Shown here piece after piece: positions 4,933 to 10,393 of a stretch of 10,393 bases of DNA. Position 1 is the stretch's first letter; every line of letters starts with the position of its first letter. This stretch comes from Ruminococcaceae bacterium UBA7127 (GTDB lineage: Bacteria > Bacillota > Clostridia > Oscillospirales > Acutalibacteraceae): the NCBI GenBank assembly GCA_002493005.1, contig DKXL01000033.1, positions 1 through 10,393 on the forward strand. Direction: 5' to 3'. A program made the translations under genes and the position numbers. The notes beneath the pieces are model-generated. The model saw only the letters and a program-made list of their open reading frames with translations. It was not told the origin of the DNA and did not search any database.

Positions 4933-7293
4933 ATGTATTTTAAGCTATTAAAAAATGATTTTAAGAAAAATCCGACAAGTAATCTGATTCTTTTGCTGTT
5001 TATGAGTTTGTCTGTGACCATAGCGGTAACAGTTACCCTTATGCTCACACAGCTTTTTACATCAATTAACGATATGTATAAAACTGCAAATCCTCCGCAC
5101 TTTCTGCAAATGCACAAAGGTGAGATTGTACAGTCGGATATTGACAAATTTAATAAAAGCTATGAGGGAATAGAGTACTGGCAGACTGTTCCTATGATTA
5201 CAGTAAACGGAAATGAACTTACGGTATCCGACGAAAGCAAAGATAAGTTCAGTCTTTCGGATTGCAGACTTGATATAAGCCTTGTAAAGCAAAACGATAA
5301 GTATGATGTTTTGCTTGATGAAAACAAAAATAAGTTAAAAATAAAAACAGGCGAAATCGGCATACCCGTGATTTTGCTTGATGAATTTGATATTGCATTG
5401 GGCGATAAAATAACGCTGTCGGACGGTGATGTTACAAAAACCTTTACAGTAGCGTCATATGTGTACGACGGACAGATGAATTCAACGTTGTGCTCGTCAA
5501 CAAGATTTCTGATAAGTGATGAAGATTTTAACGCTTTGCTTGGTGATGTCGGCGAAACAGAATATCTTATTGAAGCCTACTTTACTGACAGCTCGCTTGC
5601 AGACGATTATCAGACGGCATATGAGCAGAGCGACAAAAATCTGCCTAAAAACGGTCAGGCAATCACATACACAATGATTTTTCTGCTGAGTGCACTTACC
5701 GACTTGATTATGGCTATGGTGTTTATACTGACAGGCGTTTTGCTGATTGCCATTGCTGTTTTATGTCTGCGTTATGTGGTACTTGCACAGCTTGAGGACG
5801 ATATGCGTGAAATCGGAACAATGAAAGCAATCGGCGTTTCTCAAAAAGGTATATGCAAGCTATATCTCGGAAAAATCAGAATACTAATGGCGGCAGGCTG
5901 TGTAACAGGTTTTGGATTTTCGTTGCTATTGTCAACACTTCTTACGGAGCACATTAGCCGTACATTCGGGGAACAGCCTCTTGATATTCGATGCTTTATT
6001 TTAGCTGTGCTCGTATGTGCTTTAGTTTACGCAGTTATACTTCTTTTCACAAGAAAAATCCTCAATCGTCTGCAAAAATCAAGTGTAACAGATTTGCTCA
6101 TAACAGAGAAAGGCTTTGAAAAAACAAAAAAAGTTAAAGATGGCTTGCATAAGTCAAGGCACATGCCGTTAAATCTTCTCATAGCTCTCAAAGAAGTCAG
6201 AAAGGGTTACGGTATCATATTTGGTTTGCTTTTGATTGTTTCGTTTTTAGTCATAGTACCAATAAGAACCGTACAGACAATGGAGAGCAGTCAGTTTGTA
6301 ACCTATATGGGCAGTCCGATATGCGATTTGATGTTGGAGGTTGAACAGGGCGCAGACTTAGAAAAGCGAAACTCAACCGCCGAAGAAATTTTACTCGATG
6401 AAGCGGAACAGGGAAATATTGAAAGCATTGAAACCTTGCGCAGAGTGCGCTTGCAGGCACTTAAAAATGACGGTGAAGTTGTAGGTATTCATATCGACAG
6501 CGGCAAAAGTGCAGGAAGCGGGTTAAAGTACCTGTACGGAGAAAAACCAAAAGCCGCAACAGAAATTGCACTTTCATATCTTGTATCCGAAGATTTAGAA
6601 AAAACTGCGGGCGATAGAATTATTCTAATCGTAAACGGAGAAGAAAGAGAATTTACAGTTTGCGGAATTTATCAAGATGTTACAAGCGGCGGAAAAACCG
6701 CAAAGACGGTTTGCTCATTCCCCGAAGAATCGGCAGAAAAATATACCTATTATATAAATATGCCTGACAGCAAAATTTTACAGCAGTCAGTTGACAGCTT
6801 ACGAGCACAGTTTAACAGCGGCTATAGTATTGAGAATATGGAGGAGTTTGTAGGTCAAACTTTGGGCGGAGTGTCCTCACGTGTAAATCTGGCTGCATAT
6901 GCTGTATTCTTTATCGGAACGGTTTTGACCGCTCTTATTGTAACACTCTTTATGAAGCTTAGAATTGCAAGGCAAGGCGGTACTCTGGCGGCAAAAAGGA
7001 CAATGGGAATTCCGTTTAAGGTTATTTGCAGACAAGAGCTTTATCCCGTGCTGATAGCAGGAGGATTGGGCACTTTTGCAGGTGCAGTGCTTGCAGAGCT
7101 TTTCGGCGATAATATGATAAGTGTGCTGTTTGAGATGCTTGGTGTAGGACTAAAACAGATTGAATTTGCAGGCGTTTCGTTTTTGCAATATCTTGTAATT
7201 CCGGCATTACTGCCAGCGGTTCTGACTGCTGTAACCTACGGAATTTGCAGAAGTATCAAAAAAATCAATATTCAAGACTATTTTAATGATTAA
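4933..7293 (+). CDS. FtsX/MacB-type ABC transporter permease
   Basis: A 786-residue permease with two FtsX-like halves. The first has a membrane helix at about residues 18-42, an extracellular domain to about 236, then helices near 250-278, 318-340 and 354-374. The second repeats the plan: helix 427-444, extracellular domain to about 660, then helices 663-685, 716-740 and 755-772. Loops after the second helix of each half (EIGTMKAIGVSQKGI, and GGTLAAKRTMGIP) are the usual ATPase-contact segments of type VII ABC systems. In Firmicutes such permeases serve in antimicrobial-peptide detoxification, signalling or lipoprotein/peptide export. The substrate here is unknown. AAGGAG (4921-4926) sits six bases before ATG 4933. 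The partner ATPase starts 12 bases downstream of its stop. Confidence 0.88.
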   Translation: MYFKLLKNDFKKNPTSNLILLLFMSLSVTIAVTVTLMLTQLFTSINDMYKTANPPHFLQMHKGEIVQSDIDKFNKSYEGIEYWQTVPMITVNGNELTVSDESKDKFSLSDCRLDISLVKQNDKYDVLLDENKNKLKIKTGEIGIPVILLDEFDIALGDKITLSDGDVTKTFTVASYVYDGQMNSTLCSSTRFLISDEDFNALLGDVGETEYLIEAYFTDSSLADDYQTAYEQSDKNLPKNGQAITYTMIFLLSALTDLIMAMVFILTGVLLIAIAVLCLRYVVLAQLEDDMREIGTMKAIGVSQKGICKLYLGKIRILMAAGCVTGFGFSLLLSTLLTEHISRTFGEQPLDIRCFILAVLVCALVYAVILLFTRKILNRLQKSSVTDLLITEKGFEKTKKVKDGLHKSRHMPLNLLIALKEVRKGYGIIFGLLLIVSFLVIVPIRTVQTMESSQFVTYMGSPICDLMLEVEQGADLEKRNSTAEEILLDEAEQGNIESIETLRRVRLQALKNDGEVVGIHIDSGKSAGSGLKYLYGEKPKAATEIALSYLVSEDLEKTAGDRIILIVNGEEREFTVCGIYQDVTSGGKTAKTVCSFPEESAEKYTYYINMPDSKILQQSVDSLRAQFNSGYSIENMEEFVGQTLGGVSSRVNLAAYAVFFIGTVLTALIVTLFMKLRIARQGGTLAAKRTMGIPFKVICRQELYPVLIAGGLGTFAGAVLAELFGDNMISVLFEMLGVGLKQIEFAGVSFLQYLVIPALLPAVLTAVTYGICRSIKKINIQDYFND

Positions 7294-7305
7294 GGGGTGG
7301 CAAAA

Positions 7306-8031
7306 ATGTCAAAAAACAAAATTAAAATAAAAGGACTTGGCAAAAGCTTTGACGGCAATAGTGTTCTTAATGACGTTAGTTTTCAAATCGAAACAGGAGA
7401 GTTTGTTGTGATAATGGGGCAGTCCGGCTGCGGAAAATCAACACTGTTGTATTCTGTCAGCGGTATGGACAGACCGACAAAGGGGCAAATTCTATTTGAC
7501 AATCGTGATCTGTCTGCTCTTACCGATAAAGAAATGCAAAAGCTTCGTCTTGAGCATATGGGATTTATATTTCAAAAACCAAACTTTATCAAAAATCTCT
7601 CTATTGCAGACAACATTGTATTTCCTGCTTTTCAGCTTGGTAAAAAGTCAAGAAAAGAAATTGTTGCTGATGCCGAAGCACTGATGAGGAAAATGGGTAT
7701 TATTTCAGTTGCAGATCATGACATACGAAAGGTGTCGGGAGGACAGCTTCAAAGAGCCGCAATTTGCAGGGCTATGATAAATCATCCCGATATTCTGTTC
7801 GGCGATGAGCCTACGGGTGCACTGGATTCATCATCAACAAAAGAGGTTATGGATATTTTGGAGCAGATAAATTTTGACGGCACCACAATAATGCTTGTAA
7901 CTCATGACGCAAAGGTTGCACAAAGAGCCGACAGAATCATTTATCTTGAGGATGGTAAAATAAAAGACGAGTTCAGAAAGAAAAGTTCTGAAATAAGTTT
8001 AAAAGAATGGCTTGCAAAAATTGGATTATAA
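7306..8031 (+). CDS. ABC transporter ATP-binding protein (LolD/MacB/BceA type)
   Basis: A 241-residue ATPase with all motifs intact: Walker A GQSGCGKST (residues 38-46), Q-loop glutamine 90, signature VSGGQ (133-137), Walker B ILFGDEP with D157 and E158, D-loop GALD and H-loop histidine 200. It energises the adjacent permease; two copies should bind its two halves. I chose ATG 7306 because AAGGGGT (7292-7298) then lies seven bases upstream. The in-frame GTG at 7297 would overlap that ribosome binding site. It is the last gene of the MFS-permease-ATPase operon. The short gap to the next cassette (8032-8097) contains no convincing GC-rich terminator, so some readthrough into the XRE gene is possible. 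Confidence 0.92.
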   Translation: MSKNKIKIKGLGKSFDGNSVLNDVSFQIETGEFVVIMGQSGCGKSTLLYSVSGMDRPTKGQILFDNRDLSALTDKEMQKLRLEHMGFIFQKPNFIKNLSIADNIVFPAFQLGKKSRKEIVADAEALMRKMGIISVADHDIRKVSGGQLQRAAICRAMINHPDILFGDEPTGALDSSSTKEVMDILEQINFDGTTIMLVTHDAKVAQRADRIIYLEDGKIKDEFRKKSSEISLKEWLAKIGL

Positions 8032-8097
8032 GGTATCATATTTATAGAGAAATTATTTTTGAAAATTTTTGCAAAAAAAGCAGTAAACAAGCCAAAT

Positions 8098-8172
8098 GCT
8101 ACGCAAAGTAGCGAAAAATTATGCCAATGTAAACCATAATTTCTTGTTTTGTAAAGCAAGGTTTTCTATAAT
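8098..8172 (+). promoter_or_regulatory. Promoter cassette copy 3 (dyad plus promoter) ahead of the XRE gene
   Basis: GCTACGCAAAGTAGC (8098-8112) keeps the GCTAC...GTAGC arms of the dyad but not its centre. CAATGTAAA (8125-8133), TTGTTT (8144-8149), 17 bases and TATAAT (8167-8172) follow. Spacing from dyad to -10 is 69 bases, identical to copy 2. The region after the -10 box is diverged (GAGTCAACAAAT versus GAGGTCGTCAAAT), so this is an older relative of copies 1 and 2. Its position suggests autoregulation by the XRE protein. Confidence 0.72.
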
Positions 8173-8201
8173 TGAGTCAACAAATTAAGGAGGTCATCAA
8201 T

Positions 8202-9074
8202 ATGACATTTGCAGAAAAATTAAAATCAATGCGTAAGCAGTCAGGTATGTCACAGGAAAAGCTGGCTGAAAAAATCGGAGTTTCAAGACAGGCTATCACC
8301 AAGTGGGAAAATAATACAGGTATTCCGGATATTGAAAATATGCTTGCTATATCAACGCTGTTCAATGTTTCCGTTGACGAACTGCTTTCAAATGAAAAAA
8401 CACAGAAAAATCAAACCGACTATTTATATGAAAGCGTAACCGAATATGACATTGACAACATCAAGCGTTATGATATGAACTTAGGCGGTGCAAATACCCT
8501 TGCTCTGTCAGGTTATGAGGGGGAAAAAATCCGTGTTCGCCTTGCATCAAACACACTTGCAACACTTCAGAGTGATTTTAAGGTGAAGATTGACGACAAC
8601 AAAAATCACATCGATATTGACATCAGCCGCAAAAATGGTATGACCGAGGCAAACGCAAAGGAGCAGGTGATGATTTTTGTTCAGCTCCCCAGTCAGTATA
8701 TCGACAGAATTGAAGCGTCAATAAATGCAGGCAAAATTGAAGTTAGGAATCTGAACTGCGAAAATTTAGAGCTTGAAACAAAAACACATAATGTTTCGAT
8801 TGACGGCTTTGTCGGCACACTTGAGATAAATTGCAATCTCGATATGAACATTGTGTGCAATACTCTCAGCGGTGCTGTTGAGGTTAATCAGATTTCGGCA
8901 ACTTCAAGAATTTCTGTTCCGGAAAATGCTGAATTTACCGCAGTTAAAAAGGGTATCGGCACAAGCATTTCGTATGAAATAAACGGAAAAAATGCAGACG
9001 ATTTCAGCACACCGGACTCGGAAAATGTTATTGAACTTAACGGAATGAAGAGCGAGCTTGTTATTTGCAAATAG
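8202..9074 (+). CDS. XRE-family regulator fused to a DUF4097 domain
   Basis: A 290-residue two-domain protein. Residues 1-62 form a Cro/C1-type helix-turn-helix, with MSQEKLAEKIGVSRQAITKWEN as the core (about residues 16-37). After a linker, residues about 90-288 are a repetitive beta-rich region matching the DUF4097 pattern, with short strands such as IEASINAGKIEVRNL and LETKTHNVSIDGFVG, as in putative beta-helix/adhesin-like domains. No signal peptide or membrane helix is visible, so it is probably cytoplasmic and the beta domain may sense a ligand or oligomerise. ATG 8202 was chosen because AAGGAGG (8187-8193) lies eight bases upstream; the longer frame from TTG 8172 would overlap the -10 box. 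It is the best candidate regulator for the three promoter cassettes, one of which precedes it. Confidence 0.87.
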   Translation: MTFAEKLKSMRKQSGMSQEKLAEKIGVSRQAITKWENNTGIPDIENMLAISTLFNVSVDELLSNEKTQKNQTDYLYESVTEYDIDNIKRYDMNLGGANTLALSGYEGEKIRVRLASNTLATLQSDFKVKIDDNKNHIDIDISRKNGMTEANAKEQVMIFVQLPSQYIDRIEASINAGKIEVRNLNCENLELETKTHNVSIDGFVGTLEINCNLDMNIVCNTLSGAVEVNQISATSRISVPENAEFTAVKKGIGTSISYEINGKNADDFSTPDSENVIELNGMKSELVICK

Positions 9075-9077
9075 TCT

Positions 9078-9104
9078 AAAATCTTTTGAATAGCTTTAGA
9101 TTTT
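9078..9104 (+). terminator. Weak AT-rich terminator after the XRE gene
   Basis: AAAATCT (9078-9084) pairs with AGATTTT (9098-9104) around a 13-base loop, and the 3' arm ends in TTTT. The stem is short and AT-rich, so termination efficiency is doubtful, but the position four bases after the stop codon fits. Confidence 0.4.
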
Positions 9105-9213
9105 CGGCAAAGGCTTAAAACTTGAAATTTCCGGATTATATCATATCAGCACAGTCAAAATACTTGTAATTACGGTTATACAAAGGGCTTGTAGTGCGGT
9201 TACGTCTGCAAAA

Positions 9214-9222
9214 TGATATAAT
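9214..9222 (+). promoter_or_regulatory. Extended -10 promoter of the GNAT-SnoaL gene
   Basis: TGATATAAT (9214-9222) is a perfect extended -10 element (TGn plus TATAAT). No good -35 box lies 16-18 bases upstream, which extended -10 promoters can tolerate. The expected start of transcription is near 9229, so the mRNA leader would be very short and begin at the ribosome binding site. An inverted repeat TTGTA...TACAA (9164-9183) lies upstream and may be a regulator site. Confidence 0.45.
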
Positions 9223-9242
9223 TAATGAAAGGAAATATTACA

Positions 9243-10145
9243 ATGAAAATTGAAACTAAAAGACTTATAATTACCGAATTTGATATGAATATGGCTATGG
9301 AAGTCCACTTGAATTCGTTAGATGAAGATAATCGCAGATTTGTACCTGACGAAGTGTTTGAAACAGTTGAAGAAGCGGCACAAACAGTAGAATTTTTGAT
9401 GGGTTGCTACAAGTCAGGCAACGGGCCTCTTGTCTATCCTGTGCTTTTAAAAGACAGTACATACATCGGCTATGTGCAGGTAGTTCCGTTTGATGACGGT
9501 ACGTGGGAAGTGGGTTACCACATAGGCGAAAATTACATCAAGCAGGGCTTTGCAACCGAAGCTGTAACAGCCTTTTTGCCTGTGATTATGAAACAATTCG
9601 GCATTACAGAAATGACCGGTATCTGCCTTGCAGATAATCTTGCATCGGCTAAAGTAATGAAACGATGCGGCTTTATTAAGCTCAGCGAGGGTGTTGGTAA
9701 TTATCAAGGAGAAGACAGAGAAATCTGTAAATTTGTATATTGTTTGTCACCAAAAGATATTGTTGTTAAGTTTTTTGAAGACGGCTATACCAACAAAAAC
9801 TTTGACTATGTAATGAAATGTGTTGCAGAAAATTATATTGACCACAGTCCTGCCTCAGCAAGAAGCAACTCAGGTGCCGTCGGTATTTTGAAAATTGTTG
9901 CAGAACAGTTTTCTAATCTGACTGTAAAAGTACTTGATGTTTTTGCAGAAGGTGAAATGGTAGCTACTCATGTCCTCTATGACGGTATCCACACAGGCAC
10001 CTGTATGGGAATTCCGGCAACCGGAAAGCATATTACATTCGAGGCTCTGGAAAACTTCAAGGTGGAAAACGGTAAAATCATTGAGTCCTGGGGCTATTGG
10101 CCTGACAAAGAAATTGAGGAAAATCTTAAATCGAAAATAGCATAA
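9243..10145 (+). CDS. GNAT acetyltransferase fused to a SnoaL-like domain
   Basis: A 300-residue fusion. Residues 1-165 are a RimJ/RimL-like GNAT domain: the ETKRLIITEF start, IGYVQVVPF strand, acetyl-CoA loop KQGFATEA (residues 100-107) and NLASAKVMKRCGF near the end. Residues about 171-290 look like a SnoaL-like/NTF2-fold domain of the ester-cyclase type, with YIDHSP, an F-A-E-G-E-M-V-A-T strand, H-TGTCMGIPATGK and a closing GKIIESWGYWPD. The first domain should acetylate an amine; the second may bind or transform a small hydrophobic molecule. The joint substrate is unknown. ATG 9243 is preferred: AAAGGAA (9228-9234) lies eight bases upstream, whereas in-frame ATG 9225 has none. A strong terminator follows, so it is probably monocistronic. 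Confidence 0.83.
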   Translation: MKIETKRLIITEFDMNMAMEVHLNSLDEDNRRFVPDEVFETVEEAAQTVEFLMGCYKSGNGPLVYPVLLKDSTYIGYVQVVPFDDGTWEVGYHIGENYIKQGFATEAVTAFLPVIMKQFGITEMTGICLADNLASAKVMKRCGFIKLSEGVGNYQGEDREICKFVYCLSPKDIVVKFFEDGYTNKNFDYVMKCVAENYIDHSPASARSNSGAVGILKIVAEQFSNLTVKVLDVFAEGEMVATHVLYDGIHTGTCMGIPATGKHITFEALENFKVENGKIIESWGYWPDKEIEENLKSKIA

Positions 10146-10228
10146 AGGTTATTAAGAAAAAATTCTAATGGAAATAATTCAGCATCGGATTAGGTGTTGT
10201 TTTAGATTTAATTTTATAACTTCATATT

Positions 10229-10274
10229 AAATTATGCCGCTGTCGTGCTTTGCACTGACAGCGGCATAATTTTT
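10229..10274. terminator. Strong bidirectional terminator hairpin
   Basis: Sixteen bases (10229-10244, with the GCCGCTGTC core) pair perfectly with 10257-10272. A further GTGC/GCAC stem with one bulged T encloses a TTT loop. The 3' arm continues into T's (10270-10274) and the 5' arm begins with A's, so it can stop transcription from either side. Confidence 0.88.
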
Positions 10275-10301
10275 GATACAAACCTGCAATAAGTAGATAA
10301 T
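10273..10301 (+). promoter_or_regulatory. Promoter reading out of the right edge
   Basis: TTGATA (10273-10278) and GATAAT (10296-10301) each match consensus at five of six positions with a 17-base spacer. It begins at the tail of the preceding terminator and points to a gene beyond the window. Confidence 0.5.
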
Positions 10302-10330
10302 AACATACACACAATATAGTGTATATGTTA
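10301..10330. promoter_or_regulatory. 30-bp near-perfect palindrome, putative operator
   Basis: Arms 10301-10312 and 10319-10330 are reverse complements at 11 of 12 positions around AATATA. The repeat begins at the last base of the -10 box and covers the expected transcription start, the classic site for a dimeric repressor controlling the gene to the right. The bases from 10331 to the end show no further feature. Confidence 0.55.
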
Positions 10331-10393
10331 AATTAGCTATAGTGCACAAAAAAGTCATAATATATTCTAATAGCAAAATATGCGAATGTTATG

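Noticed and set aside
4743..5147. 134-codon minus-strand frame across the MFS/permease junction
   Set aside because: It overlaps both intact + strand genes and their ribosome binding site and has no recognisable domain.
10332..10339. Second ATTAGCTA site, like the tetR-type operator arm
   Set aside because: Only a half-site is present, with no opposite arm at the right spacing; an AT-rich 8-mer is expected by chance at this scale.
1..10393. CRISPR arrays, tRNA or rRNA genes, transposase or integrase genes
   Set aside because: No regularly spaced repeats, cloverleaf-like or rRNA-like segments, or recombinase motifs were seen on either strand.

Overview
The window looks like chromosomal accessory DNA of a low-GC Gram-positive anaerobe, probably a gut Clostridia (Ruminococcus, Eubacterium or Oscillospiraceae-like). 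The support is AT-rich sequence, strong AGGAGG-type ribosome binding sites, GTG starts and the protein families present. All convincing genes are on the + strand. This taxonomic call is inference only.

Left part (1-1800): the 3' tail of one possible gene, then a small reading frame with a strong ribosome binding site but a stop at its second codon. Next comes a TetR-type regulator behind a consensus promoter that carries two inverted repeats. It is followed, with a TAATG stop/start overlap, by a CPBP-family membrane protease gene broken by an in-frame TGA at codon 31.

Middle (1780-3440): a patchwork. A decayed copy of the 5' end of a DUF3267 gene lies after the CPBP gene. A promoter cassette and an intact DUF3267 putative zinc metalloprotease gene follow, then a 44-base ghost of a second CPBP gene, a GNAT acetyltransferase, a terminator and a GC-richer structured block of unknown identity.

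Right part (3545-9075): a second copy of the promoter cassette drives an apparent three-gene operon of an MFS efflux pump, a large FtsX/MacB-type ABC permease and its ATPase. A third, more diverged copy drives an XRE regulator fused to a DUF4097 domain. The three cassettes share a 15-bp dyad, an AATGTAAA block and a 17-bp-spaced promoter at nearly fixed spacing. The best hypothesis is a small local regulon (DUF3267 protease, MFS/ABC export, the XRE regulator itself), plausibly for defence against antimicrobial compounds or envelope stress. The ligand and the operator-regulator pairing are not shown by the sequence.

Right edge (9075-10393): a fused GNAT-SnoaL-like protein behind an extended -10 promoter, a strong bidirectional terminator, and a promoter with a 30-bp near-perfect palindrome reading out of the window. 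No tRNA, rRNA, CRISPR array, transposase or integrase was found.
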